Shown here one piece after another: positions 7,902 to 16,521 of a DNA stretch of 64,000 nt; within the stretch, counting starts at the first letter, position 1; every line of letters starts with the position of its first letter. The position numbers were made by a program, and so were the translations under genes. The notes beneath the pieces are model-generated. The model was given only the letters and a program-made list of their open reading frames with translations, ran no database searches and was not told the DNA's origin. Source of the DNA: an uncultured Porphyromonadaceae bacterium (lineage in GTDB: Bacteria > Bacteroidota > Bacteroidia > Bacteroidales > Muribaculaceae); assembly GCA_900541865.1 (NCBI GenBank), contig UQLO01000001.1, positions 84,367 through 148,366 of the forward strand, given 5' to 3'.

Positions 7902-8782
7902 TATAGGCTTCGGAGTAGGGAGATTAGTTTGGGAGTGTCGATAATGCGGTATCCTTCAGGAATTTCGGGTACACTCACTGAAGCATTTTTATTCCATTTG
8001 GCCTGCGAGGGGGTCCACCTGAAAGCGGCCTCGAGGGCGTGGCTGCCATAGCGGGCATCGATGTCGACCTTCTCGGGAACAAGCCCGAAGGGGGTAGTCT
8101 GAGGTTGGAGCATCCGGATTTCTACACCCCCGCCGGCCTCCACGCTGATTTGGCTCAGTCGCACGTCGATATTGCCGTCGGCGTCGGCCGGTTCTTCAAC
8201 GGCAGTGAACACCAGCGGCCGGTTGCCGCGCTTTGCTGCCAGAGTCCAACTCCTGCCGCCCTCCAGGGCTGCCATGTTGAACTGCTTGCGCATCGATTCG
8301 GTGGCCTGTCCGCTGCCGGGTATGAAAAGGCGTCCCAACAGGGCGCACTGCAGGTCGGCGACATTCATACCGGTGTAGTGTGCAAAAAGGTCCATACTTT
8401 CGCGATATGCTATTCGCAAAGGCTTGGAAATAAGTACAATCTCAGTGGGCGTAATGTAGAGTTTTGCAGCCTCGAAGCCGAATTTGCGCAGCGTCACGGC
8501 GATGACTTGTCCGTTGACCATCACTGCTTTGCCCGAGGCCGAAAAATGTGTGGGCTGCTCAAGCTCTATCTTGACCGGTATCTCAACATCCTGCCAGTCC
8601 TTATATGAGTCCACAAGGGTCGAATATGCTTCGGCCGGGCTGAAGTTCACCTCCTGTGTGGGTGTGATTTCCGGTGCTACGGTGCTTCGACCGGAGCGGC
8701 AGCTCCAGAGGCCTGTCAGGGCCACACACAATGCGATGGCCAGACAGGTTGTTGTGTATTTGCGTTTCAAAAACTTTGTCAT
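7901..8782 (-). CDS. DUF4292-type lipoprotein
   Basis: 293 residues. The N-terminus has a hydrophobic segment ending in LTGLWSC, a plausible lipobox with Cys near residue 28. The rest is beta-rich (EIPVKIELEQPTHFSASGKAVMVNGQVIAVTLRKFGFEAAKLYITPTE, quoted here only as the region 67-114) and matches my recollection of the Bacteroidetes DUF4292 family, which has a LolA/LppX-like fold. The usual neighbours, a TPR protein before and an EnvC-like factor after, are both present, overlapping by 4 and 1 bases. A role in envelope assembly is inferred from this context only. Confidence 0.75.
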   Translation of the reverse strand: MTKFLKRKYTTTCLAIALCVALTGLWSCRSGRSTVAPEITPTQEVNFSPAEAYSTLVDSYKDWQDVEIPVKIELEQPTHFSASGKAVMVNGQVIAVTLRKFGFEAAKLYITPTEIVLISKPLRIAYRESMDLFAHYTGMNVADLQCALLGRLFIPGSGQATESMRKQFNMAALEGGRSWTLAAKRGNRPLVFTAVEEPADADGNIDVRLSQISVEAGGGVEIRMLQPQTTPFGLVPEKVDIDARYGSHALEAAFRWTPSQAKWNKNASVSVPEIPEGYRIIDTPKLISLLRSL

Positions 8783-10602
8783 TCGTAATAATAGGCTTTG
8801 GCGTCGACCTTGCGGCGTAGCAACTCGTCATCGGGATTCAGCTCCAGGGCTTCCTTCCAGAACTCAAGCGCTTCGGCGGGCCGGCCGCACATATAATATA
8901 TATCGCCGGCGTGGCTGAATATCTCGTAGTGTGTCTGCTCGGGAGCCGTACTCTCCTCCGCCACCTCCTCAGGCTCTTCGTGGTCCTCTCCGGAAGCATT
9001 GCCGGCTCGCATGGAGGCTACGGCGCGGTCTATGAGCTCCTTGGCGCGGTCGAAGTCGCGCTTGCGGAACATTATCCAGGCGTAAGTATCGAGGAAGGTG
9101 GCGTTTTCCGGCTCCGCGGCGCAGGCTATGGAGGCGTAGACCTCGGCGCGGGGCAGGTCACCCCCGTTTTCGGCCATATAATAAGCGGCATTGTTGAGCG
9201 CCAGATAGTTTTCGGCATCCAGGGCCACCGCATGCTCATAATTGACCAACGCACTGTCGACATTCTCGATGGTTGCGAAAATATCGGCTTTTATGGCGAA
9301 TATCTGGGCCACTGCCTTGGAGTTGTGGCCGGGCAAAACCTTGATGCTGTCGAGCACTGTCAGTGCCTGTTGGTACTCCTGATTTCTATACAGACCGGAG
9401 GCTCCTATGAGTCCGGCATAGATATCGGAGGGGAAACGTTGAAGAGCCTGGCGGCCATAGGCGGTGGCCGTACTGTCGGAACCGGCGTGAGAGCTGGATT
9501 GAATCAGCCTGTCCCAGGCATTCTGGTCCGACGGGTCCAGAGCCACACTGTAGCTGTACTGCTCGGCGCTCTCGGCATAGCGCTCCATCGTGCCCAGATA
9601 CTCCCCGTAGAGATTGTGGAGCGAGGCCTCGCCCGGATTGGCTTCCTGGAAGACGCCGAAGAGGCGCAGTATATTGCCGGTGTCGGTGGTGTCCGAAGCG
9701 AAGGTGCGAAGATAGTCAACGAAAAGATTGAACTTCTCGCCGTACTCCAGGGTGGGACTCTCCAAGGCCAGTTCAACTTCACGCCGGAAATTAACGGTAT
9801 CCTCTGTCATGGCGTACATGCGGGCCCGCATACGCCGAACGGTGCCGTTGTCCGGAGCGAGAGCCGCCGCGCGGTCGAGCGCTGTGGTCGCGGAGTCGGT
9901 GCACCCCAAAATGCTGTATATTCCGCTCGAAAAGAGCAGCGCCTGGATGTTGGCCGGAGCGGCCGCGTTAAGGCGGTTGAGTTCGTTGAAGATGGCCGCC
10001 GAGTCGTTCATCGCCGCCAGTGCCTGTATTTTCTTCTCTGAGAGAGGAACGCTGGCCGGTTGTGTAAGCTGAAGGCGGTCGAACAATTCGATTGCACGAA
10101 GCATGGAGGTGGTGTCGTCCTGAGTGCCGCCCTTGGCCGTGTAGAGCATGGCCATATTTATCGCCGGGTCGGTCCGGCTGGGTTGCAGCGAGTCGAGGAG
10201 TTGCCAGGCCGCCAGAGCGTCGTCGTAGCGGTAGAGATTGCCGGCGGCGGTGGTGAATACGTCGGCATAGTGTGCCTCCAGGGGCTTGGCGTAGAAGCGC
10301 GTCTTAAGTCGGTCGTAAGCTTTGTTGAGAGCGGACGAATCGCGGGCAAGGCCGATTTCAATCTCGGCCACCGAGCCGTTGATGTAGGGATTCGACGGGT
10401 CAAGAGCAGCCGCACGGCGCTGAAGCATGTAGTAGTCGGCCATCCGGCCGTCGTCGGTATAGTTGGCGCTCTCGATAAAGATGTAGCGCGCCTTCAAAGC
10501 ATCGTCGGCCGCTACGCCGCGATTCTTCCGGGCCTGAGCCGCCGGCACTGCCGACAGCAAAAGAGCCAGAAGGATTATATAGAGCGATGAATGTCTGTGC
10601 AT
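8779..10602 (-). CDS. Periplasmic tetratricopeptide-repeat protein
   Basis: 607 residues from ATG 10602, chosen because a signal peptide (MHRHSSLYIILLALLLS, cleavage after AQA) starts there; the frame is open further upstream but would overlap dut. About a dozen TPR-like helical pairs run through the protein, for example HNLYGEYLGTMERYAESAEQ and ALEFWKEALELNPDD near the C-terminus. TPR arrays are docking scaffolds; the partner is unknown. It ends with an ATGA overlap onto the DUF4292 lipoprotein gene, a pairing seen widely in Bacteroidetes. An acidic low-complexity stretch (EDHEEPEEVAEE) lies near residue 540. Confidence 0.8.
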   Translation of the reverse strand: MHRHSSLYIILLALLLSAVPAAQARKNRGVAADDALKARYIFIESANYTDDGRMADYYMLQRRAAALDPSNPYINGSVAEIEIGLARDSSALNKAYDRLKTRFYAKPLEAHYADVFTTAAGNLYRYDDALAAWQLLDSLQPSRTDPAINMAMLYTAKGGTQDDTTSMLRAIELFDRLQLTQPASVPLSEKKIQALAAMNDSAAIFNELNRLNAAAPANIQALLFSSGIYSILGCTDSATTALDRAAALAPDNGTVRRMRARMYAMTEDTVNFRREVELALESPTLEYGEKFNLFVDYLRTFASDTTDTGNILRLFGVFQEANPGEASLHNLYGEYLGTMERYAESAEQYSYSVALDPSDQNAWDRLIQSSSHAGSDSTATAYGRQALQRFPSDIYAGLIGASGLYRNQEYQQALTVLDSIKVLPGHNSKAVAQIFAIKADIFATIENVDSALVNYEHAVALDAENYLALNNAAYYMAENGGDLPRAEVYASIACAAEPENATFLDTYAWIMFRKRDFDRAKELIDRAVASMRAGNASGEDHEEPEEVAEESTAPEQTHYEIFSHAGDIYYMCGRPAEALEFWKEALELNPDDELLRRKVDAKAYYYE

Positions 10603-10637
10603 GCGGGGAAAGAGTGTGTTGTTGAGGAGGAGCTTAT

Positions 10638-11108
10638 TCACTTGACGCCGGTATGGCCGAAGCCACCTTCGCCGCGGAAGGTTTTGTCCAAGTCTCCGAC
10701 GGGCTTCCACTGCACCGCGCTGTAGCGTGCAAGCACCATCTGGGCTATCCTATCGCCGTCGTTGACGACGAAAGGCTCCCGGGAGAGATTGACGAGTATC
10801 ACGCCTATTTCGCCGCGATAGTCGGCGTCGATGGTGCCGGGGCTGTTGAGCAGCGTGATGCCCGACCGCAGTGCCAGGCCGCTGCGAGGCCGAAGCTGCA
10901 TCTCGTAGCCTCGCGGAAGCTGTATGCGAAGACCCGTCGGGATTAGTGCGCGCTCGCCCGGTCCGATTTCAACGGGTTCGGCAAGGTAGGCCCGCACATC
11001 CATTCCGGCGGAGTCCGGCGTGGAGTATTCGGGAAGTCGTCCGGAAGCGTCGCTGACGGGAATTAGCACCGTTTCCGGCTCGGTATATGCGTTTTCTGTC
11101 TGATTCAT
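10638..11108 (-). CDS. dut: Deoxyuridine 5'-triphosphate nucleotidohydrolase (dUTPase)
   Basis: 156 residues, the normal length for the trimeric enzyme that converts dUTP to dUMP and pyrophosphate and keeps uracil out of DNA. All five family motifs are visible in order: AGMD, RPRSGLA, GTIDADYRGEI with the catalytic Asp, GDRIAQMVL, and RGEGGFGHTG at the C-terminal arm that closes over the substrate. The ATG overlaps the stop of the preceding gene (ATGA), so translation is probably coupled. Confidence 0.97.
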   Translation of the reverse strand: MNQTENAYTEPETVLIPVSDASGRLPEYSTPDSAGMDVRAYLAEPVEIGPGERALIPTGLRIQLPRGYEMQLRPRSGLALRSGITLLNSPGTIDADYRGEIGVILVNLSREPFVVNDGDRIAQMVLARYSAVQWKPVGDLDKTFRGEGGFGHTGVK

Positions 11109-11473
11109 AAGCTTATGCGGCGGGTTGTGTTGTCGGCCTTCAGAATGTAGATTCCTCGGGCATTCATCTGCAGGCGCACCGTGCCGGCCTGTATCTGCTT
11201 CTGGGTGATTAGCTGACCCAGGATGGAGAATACCTGCACGTTGACGGCCCTGTCGGATGTTATAACAACTGAACCGCCCTCAAGGATTGAAACCTCAAGC
11301 TCAGGGGCACTGTTCTGCGCTATGGGAGCCGGGTCGCACACTGTCACCACCTCCCACACGGGCTTGCGGGGCACCGGTGCCGGCGCCGTCTGCGCCATCG
11401 CTCCGGCGGCAAGCCAGAGGAAAGCGGTCAGAAGCAGAACGCGAAGGGGGTGAAAGTGGCGCATAGGTTTCAT
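11105..11473 (-). CDS. Small secreted protein with a sorting-like C-terminus
   Basis: 122 residues from ATG 11473, which overlaps the ansA stop as ATGA. Residues 1-27 are a signal peptide ending in GAMA. About 45 residues of unassigned sequence are followed by VQVFSILGQLITQKQI, then RGIYILKADNTTRRISL, the pattern of a type IX secretion sorting tail. The protein is essentially a signal peptide plus this tail domain. No catalytic function can be assigned. Its place between asparaginase and dUTPase is probably only operon packing. Confidence 0.7.
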   Translation of the reverse strand: MKPMRHFHPLRVLLLTAFLWLAAGAMAQTAPAPVPRKPVWEVVTVCDPAPIAQNSAPELEVSILEGGSVVITSDRAVNVQVFSILGQLITQKQIQAGTVRLQMNARGIYILKADNTTRRISL

Positions 11474-12510
11474 TTTGCGGATGTTATTGTCATTTCGCCG
11501 GCTATAGGCCGCACAAAGTGCTCGCGGACTTCGGCGGAGCTGAGGCCGCGTCCGAAGAGGTGCATCATCTTGGCGATGGCGGCCTCGAAGGTGATGTCGT
11601 AGCCCGATATTACGCCGGTGCCGGTCAGCATGTCGCCCGTGAGGTAGCGCTTGGGGTGCACACCGCCGTTTACGCACTGCGTCACATTGACCATCACCAC
11701 CCCGGATTCCACCGTGCGCCGTACTGCGTCCAAAAACCACGGGTCGGTCGGTGCATTGCCCGTGCCGTAGGTGCGCAGCACGATGCCCTTTATGCCGGGC
11801 GTATTCAGCAAGTGGTTGAATATACGCTCATTGAGTCCCGGAAAGAGGTCGATGGCCGTCACGTTGGTGTCCATTTCGGGATAAACCCGGAGCGGGCCTT
11901 CTACGTGGTGATGCTCGAGCGACTCACGCTTGAACTGTATGCCCAGACCTATCTTGGCCAACTCGGGATAGTTGTTGCTGCGGAAGGCGTTGAAGTTGTC
12001 GGCCGACCGCTTTGTGGAGCGGTTGCCACGCCAAAGGTAGTTCTCGAAGAGTATGGCCACCTCGCGTACTGTCGGTGTGCCGTCGGATTCGCGGCTGGCT
12101 GCTATCTGGAGCGCGGTGATGAGGTTTTCCTCGCCGTCGGTTCTCACCTCGCCGATGGGTAGCTGCGAGCCCGTGATTATCACCGGTTTGTCGAGATTCT
12201 GGAGCATGAACGACAGCGCCGATGCCGTGTAGGCCATTGTGTCGGTGCCGTGCAGCACAACGAAGCCGTCGTACTTGTCGTAGTTCTCTGCAATACTGCT
12301 CACCATGCTGCGCCAATGCTCCACGTTCATATTGGCCGAGTCGATCGGCGGGTTGAACTGGATATTGTCGATTTCATAGTCCAGCATCTTGATCTTGGGC
12401 ACATTCTCCATCAGGTGGGAGAAATCGAACGGTTCGAGAGCCTTCGTGCTCGGGTTCTCGATCATTCCGATGGTGCCGCCGGTGTAAACGATAAGTATCC
12501 TTGGCTGCAT
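11470..12510 (-). CDS. ansA: Type I L-asparaginase, cytoplasmic
   Basis: 346 residues without a signal peptide, matching the cytosolic low-affinity enzyme that hydrolyses asparagine to aspartate and ammonia. The first catalytic Thr is in YTGGTIGM near residue 12, and the second triad is in VVLHGTDTMAYT near residue 90. Lysine of the active site is expected in the conserved segment LDKPVIITGSQLPIG. It starts 33 bases after the metG stop and is probably co-transcribed with it. Confidence 0.95.
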   Translation of the reverse strand: MQPRILIVYTGGTIGMIENPSTKALEPFDFSHLMENVPKIKMLDYEIDNIQFNPPIDSANMNVEHWRSMVSSIAENYDKYDGFVVLHGTDTMAYTASALSFMLQNLDKPVIITGSQLPIGEVRTDGEENLITALQIAASRESDGTPTVREVAILFENYLWRGNRSTKRSADNFNAFRSNNYPELAKIGLGIQFKRESLEHHHVEGPLRVYPEMDTNVTAIDLFPGLNERIFNHLLNTPGIKGIVLRTYGTGNAPTDPWFLDAVRRTVESGVVMVNVTQCVNGGVHPKRYLTGDMLTGTGVISGYDITFEAAIAKMMHLFGRGLSSAEVREHFVRPIAGEMTITSAK

Positions 12511-12543
12511 TGCGCGTGAGATGAGTTAGTTATGTCTTTATTT

Positions 12544-14580
12544 TTATTTGATTTGAGCACCCGGAGTGGCCGGCGCATGCGGGCCGATGAGGCTCAGAGA
12601 ACCGTCGGCGTTGGTGGCGCACAGCACCATACCCTGCGACTCGACGCCACGGAGCTTGACCACCGGCAGGTTGGCCACAAACACCACCTGACGCCCTACC
12701 AGGTCGGCCGGAGCGTAGTGCGCGGCGATGCCGCTAACGATGGTGCGGGAGCCCATGCCGTCGTCGACGGTGAGCTTGAGCAGCTTGTTGCTCTTCTTGA
12801 CCGGTTCGCAGGCCGTGACGGTGCCCACGCGGAGATCGGTGGCGCCGAAGGCCTCGATGGTGGTGTCGACCTGCTGGGGCGCCGGCTTGAAGTTCGCTAT
12901 GGCGTTCTGGCGTTTGGACTCGTTCAAGCGCTCTACCTGAGCCTCGATGGCGGCGTCTTCTATCTTCTCGAAGAGCAGCTCCGACTGGCCGATATGGCTG
13001 CCGGAGCCAAGCAGATCGCGGCTGCCGATTTGCGACCAACTGAGTTTGTCCAGACCCAAAATGCCGCGAAGCTTCTCGGCCATGAACGGCATGAAGGGCT
13101 CCATCGCTATGGCCAGCGACGCTACTATCTGAAGGTTTACGTACATCACCGTCTTGACGCGCTCGGGGTCGGTCTTGACGGTCTTCCACGGCTCGGTGTC
13201 CTGAAGGTATTTGTTTCCCAGACGAGCTATCGACATAGCGTCGCGCAGCGCATCGCGGAAGTGGAAGTTCTCCAGCTTGTCGGTCAGGGCGTCGCGCAGC
13301 TGGTCCAGCTCGGCGAACGCCTCCTTGTCGACGGCCTCAAACTCGCCCGGAGTCGGCACGGTGCCCTCGTAGTATTTGTGGGTAAGCACAACCACGCGGT
13401 TCACGTAGTTGCCCAGAATGGCAACCAACTCGCTGTTGTTGCGGGCCTGGAAGTCTCGCCAGGTAAAGTCGTTGTCGCGAGTTTCCGGAGCATTGGCCGT
13501 CAGCACATAGCGAAGCACATCCTGCTTGCCGGGGAAATCGCGAAGGTACTCGTGGAGCCACACGGCCCAGTTGCGCGACGTCGAAATCTTGTCGCCCTCA
13601 AGGTTGAGGAACTCGTTCGACGGCACATTGTCGGGCAGTTGGTATCCATCGCCGTAGGCCATCAGCATGGCCGGGAAGACGATGCAATGGAACACGATGT
13701 TGTCCTTGCCGATAAAGTTGATGATGCGCGTCTCGGGGTCCTTCCACCATGTCTCCCAGCTGTCCGGAAGCAGCTCCTTGGTGTTGGATATATAGCCGAT
13801 GGGTGCGTCGAACCACACATAGAGCACCTTGCCCTCGGCACCTTCGACCGGCACCGGCACGCCCCAGTTGAGGTCGCGGCTCACCGCGCGCGGCTGAAGG
13901 CCCATGTCGAGCCAGCTCTTGCACTGACCGTAGACGTTCGAGCGCCACTCCTTGTGGCCCTCAAGTATCCACTCGCGAAGACGGGGCTCCCACTTGTCCA
14001 GCGGAAGATACCAGTGGCGGGTGGCGCGCAGTTCGGGGACGGCGCCCGAAATGGCGCTCTTGGGGTTTATAAGCTCAGTGGCCGCAAGAGCCGTGCCGCA
14101 GGCCTCGCACTGGTCGCCGTAGGCACGCGGATTATGGCAATGAGGACATTCGCCTGTCACATAGCGGTCGGCGAGGAACTGCCCCGCCTCCGGGTCGTAG
14201 AGCTGCATCGACTCCTTCTCGATGAATTCTCCCTTGTCGTAAAGGCGGCGGAAGAACTCGCTCGCCGTTTCGTGGTGTATCTCCGAAGTCGTGCGAGAAT
14301 AGATGTCGAACGATATTCCCAGCTCCTCAAACGATTCCTTGATGAGCTTGTGGTAGCGGTCAACTATATCCTGGGGCGAAACGCCTTCCTTGCGGGCCTT
14401 CAGAGTGATAGGCACACCATGCTCGTCGCTGCCGCCTATCAAAACTACGGGGCGGCCGCTCAAACGAAGATAGCGGGCATAAATATCGGCGGGCACGTAC
14501 ACGCCGGCAAGATGCCCTATGTGCACGGGGCCATTGGTATAAGGTAATGCTGTGGTAATCAGTGTGCGCTTGTATTCCAT
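12544..14580 (-). CDS. metG: Methionine-tRNA ligase with C-terminal tRNA-binding domain
   Basis: 678 residues from ATG 14580. The HIGH motif appears as HIGHL in NGPVHIGHLAGVYVPAD, the zinc knuckle as CPHCHNPRAYGDQCEACG (near residue 145), and the KMSKS loop as KISTS, which is the form I know from Bacteroides enzymes. Residues about 575-678 form the EMAP/Trbp111-type tRNA-binding OB fold (DLRVGTVTACEPVKKSNKL). It is the first gene of the eight-gene leftward unit and has its own promoter. Confidence 0.97.
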   Translation of the reverse strand: MEYKRTLITTALPYTNGPVHIGHLAGVYVPADIYARYLRLSGRPVVLIGGSDEHGVPITLKARKEGVSPQDIVDRYHKLIKESFEELGISFDIYSRTTSEIHHETASEFFRRLYDKGEFIEKESMQLYDPEAGQFLADRYVTGECPHCHNPRAYGDQCEACGTALAATELINPKSAISGAVPELRATRHWYLPLDKWEPRLREWILEGHKEWRSNVYGQCKSWLDMGLQPRAVSRDLNWGVPVPVEGAEGKVLYVWFDAPIGYISNTKELLPDSWETWWKDPETRIINFIGKDNIVFHCIVFPAMLMAYGDGYQLPDNVPSNEFLNLEGDKISTSRNWAVWLHEYLRDFPGKQDVLRYVLTANAPETRDNDFTWRDFQARNNSELVAILGNYVNRVVVLTHKYYEGTVPTPGEFEAVDKEAFAELDQLRDALTDKLENFHFRDALRDAMSIARLGNKYLQDTEPWKTVKTDPERVKTVMYVNLQIVASLAIAMEPFMPFMAEKLRGILGLDKLSWSQIGSRDLLGSGSHIGQSELLFEKIEDAAIEAQVERLNESKRQNAIANFKPAPQQVDTTIEAFGATDLRVGTVTACEPVKKSNKLLKLTVDDGMGSRTIVSGIAAHYAPADLVGRQVVFVANLPVVKLRGVESQGMVLCATNADGSLSLIGPHAPATPGAQIK

Positions 14581-14627
14581 AAATAGCAAAAGTGGGCGGC
14601 GCTGACGGCGCCTCCTGTTTCAAAAGG

Positions 14628-14658
14628 CAAAATTAAGAATAATTTGCCGATTTGCAAT
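14628..14658 (-). promoter_or_regulatory. Promoter of the metG unit
   Basis: Minus strand ATTG, 19 bases, TAATTTTG. One mismatch in the -33 box. The metG ATG lies 47 bases downstream of the -7 box, and an AGGAGG falls about 30 bases before it, too far to act as a normal ribosome site. Confidence 0.7.
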
Positions 14659-14706
14659 GCCCACTCCCCGCATTTTTCACCCACCCCACAATAATATATA
14701 ATAAGC

Positions 14707-15900
14707 TTAGTATAAAAACCCGAAAAGCCACAAAGGTATCTTGTTGCCGAATCCAAATTCTATATCATCCGCAGCCACAAAACTGTCGGGTATATTACGG
14801 ATTTGAGCGAAGCCCTTACCCTTACCTCCGATCTCGAACAAGTATCGGCCGTCGACAACAAAATCACCGTCCTTTGCAAAATTAACCTGATTCTTGATGC
14901 TTAGTGCCGAGGCAAACGCACACTCTCTTGCAGCCCCGATGTGGGGTGCGCTGAGAGCATACATCAAAGAAGAATTGTTAAGTAGAATTTTTTGGGGCTT
15001 TGCAAGGCTCTTGGGTCCCCCGGCTGATATAAAGAGCTGGCGGATAATACCTGCTTTGTCCAGAAGGTCGAACAGTTTCAGCAGTAGGTTTCTCGACGAC
15101 CCCATAAGACCGGCCAAAGTCGTCATGTTGGGAATATAAGGCAACGACCCTGAAATAATGGACACAAGGCGCTTGGCCTTGATTAAGGTCTCGTAGTCAA
15201 TTAGTTTTTCCACTGCCGGAATATCTGATTCTATAACGGTCGAAACCGTCTGCTCGAGGCGGCTGAAATAGTCGCTCAGTCCCATCGATTTATAGAATGG
15301 ATAGTACCCGTGTTCTATATAGCTTTTGAACAGCGGAAGCACATTGATTTCGGCCGATATGCCGGGCGATATGGTCTCATGGGAATATAGCACGTCCTGA
15401 AGCGTCAGCTCGGGAAGGGCGCCATAACCTTCGAACATAAGGTACTCCCTAAATGAAAGGCCGGGCAAGGTGTGCATCGACACTCTTCGCGACAAGTCGG
15501 CTATCGAATGGTCTATCTCAAGTAGCGAAGAACCCGTAAATACCACGTGTAGCTCCGGATAAGAGTCATAGAGGTTCTTTATCTGGCGCTCCCAGCCCGG
15601 AAATCTGTGAACCTCGTCAAGATATAGGTGCGTCACTCCGGTTTTGAGTACTTCTTCCGCAAGGTCTATCAAGGAATGGTCTGAAAACCAAATATTATCC
15701 AACGACGCATAGAAAGATTTATCTCCGCTAGGATCCACTTCTTTGATGCGTTGAAGCATCAGGGTAGTCTTACCTACTCCTCTTTGTCCTTTGATTCCTA
15801 TCAATGGCTGCGACCAGTCTATCTCATCAAACAGGAAGCGATGTATCTTGCTGTCTGTATATTTCAGTCGGCTTTGGTATGTACGTTTCAGAATTTCCAT
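14707..15900 (-). CDS. AAA-family ATPase (AAA_14/DUF4143-like)
   Basis: 397 residues. Walker A is GQRGVGKTT (near residue 38), Walker B is LYLDEVH (near 95) and sensor 1 is FTGSS. After the ATPase core comes a winged-helix-like region (PNMTTLAGLMGSSRNLLLKL) and a C-terminal segment with a nuclease-like core (FVVDGRYLFEIGGKGKG). This domain order is that of the accessory ATP-binding proteins common in Bacteroidales; their role is poorly known and mobility or toxin links have been suggested. It sits beside a tandem repeat and a Fic remnant, so this is an accessory patch between metG and typA. Confidence 0.8.
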   Translation of the reverse strand: MEILKRTYQSRLKYTDSKIHRFLFDEIDWSQPLIGIKGQRGVGKTTLMLQRIKEVDPSGDKSFYASLDNIWFSDHSLIDLAEEVLKTGVTHLYLDEVHRFPGWERQIKNLYDSYPELHVVFTGSSLLEIDHSIADLSRRVSMHTLPGLSFREYLMFEGYGALPELTLQDVLYSHETISPGISAEINVLPLFKSYIEHGYYPFYKSMGLSDYFSRLEQTVSTVIESDIPAVEKLIDYETLIKAKRLVSIISGSLPYIPNMTTLAGLMGSSRNLLLKLFDLLDKAGIIRQLFISAGGPKSLAKPQKILLNNSSLMYALSAPHIGAARECAFASALSIKNQVNFAKDGDFVVDGRYLFEIGGKGKGFAQIRNIPDSFVAADDIEFGFGNKIPLWLFGFLY

Positions 15901-15959
15901 TTTGTCTGCTTTTGAGAGCCGCTCACCCGAAGGTTTGGCGGTTCAAATACTTTATGCCG

Positions 15960-15967
15960 CAAATTTA
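15960..15967 (-). promoter_or_regulatory. -7 box (TAAATTTG) of the AAA ATPase gene
   Basis: Perfect TAnnTTTG on the minus strand 60 bases before the start codon. An ATTG lies 22 bases further upstream, inside the first 29-bp repeat unit. Confidence 0.45.
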
Positions 15968-15989
15968 ATAAATTGTTTTCACAAAAGAA

Positions 15990-16130
15990 CAATTTCTCCA
16001 ATTGTTTTCTCCAGGTTGCAATTCCTCAGATTGTTGTCCGCAGATTACAATTCCTCCGATTGTTGTCCGCAGGTTACAATTCGCCCGATTGTTGTCTGCA
16101 GGCAACAATTCGCCCAACTTCCGGTTCCGA
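15990..16130 (+). repeat. 29-bp tandem repeat, four full units and one partial
   Basis: Units begin at 15990, 16019, 16048, 16077 and 16106, each starting CAATT, with an exact 29-base period. Units 2-4 differ at only a few positions. Across each junction ATTGT and ACAAT (or ATTG and CAAT) form an inverted repeat about 22 bp long, so the array could offer several equivalent protein sites. There are no spacers between units. Confidence 0.9.
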
Positions 16131-16168
16131 TTTAACAAGGACCGATCCGTCACCTTAAAAAAAATTTG

Positions 16169-16176
16169 TAACTTTG
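16169..16176 (+). promoter_or_regulatory. -7 box (TAACTTTG) upstream of the Fic remnant
   Basis: Perfect TAnnTTTG on the plus strand, without a clear -33 box. It would give a leader of about 160 bases to the remnant at 16341. Apart from the tandem repeat and this box, 15968-16340 shows nothing gene-like. Confidence 0.5.
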
Positions 16177-16340
16177 CCACGCTCAGGAGAAAGAGTCAAT
16201 CCGTAACGGATAAATACTGAATACTGTAACCCTTTTTCAAGAGCAGACCGTAAAGTCAGCTCAACCGAAGCCGCGAAACTTGCGCAAACACGTTCAAACG
16301 TTCACCAAGGGAACCTCCAAACGTGCAAAAACGAAGAATA

Positions 16341-16478
16341 ATGAATAAATTAAACGACTTGTACGCCAAATGGCAAAACCTACAACCGTTGACAGAGCGC
16401 AAGCGTTATCTGCTCAGCCAACGTATGAGGCCGGAGCCCCGCGTGTTATTTTGTGGCAGTGCTTTTGCGGCGGTTTGA
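16341..16478 (+). pseudogene. Truncated 5' end of a Fic-family gene
   Basis: A 45-codon frame whose first 28 residues (MNKLNDLYAKWQNLQPL, then SQR) match the N-terminal helix I know from Bacteroidales Fic proteins, whose next part normally reads FTVDFNYNSNHIEGNTL. That continuation is absent; the frame turns into unrelated sequence at about 16425 and stops at 16476 inside the typA promoter region. Fic proteins transfer AMP or related groups to target proteins through an HPFxxGNG motif, none of which is left. The remnant is more AT-rich than neighbouring genes. A real short peptide is possible but less likely. Confidence 0.6.
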
Positions 16479-16497
16479 AGGGTTTTTCGTACCTTTG
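16464..16497 (+). promoter_or_regulatory. Promoter of typA-folP
   Basis: TTTG, 22 bases, TACCTTTG. The -7 box is perfect; the spacer is about three bases longer than usual. The typA ATG is 25 bases after the -7 box. Confidence 0.6.
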
Positions 16498-16521
16498 CAC
16501 CCAAATTAGCAGCAAGTAAAA

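Noticed and set aside
15990..16130. CRISPR array
   Set aside because: The 29-bp units are contiguous with no spacers and no cas genes are near.
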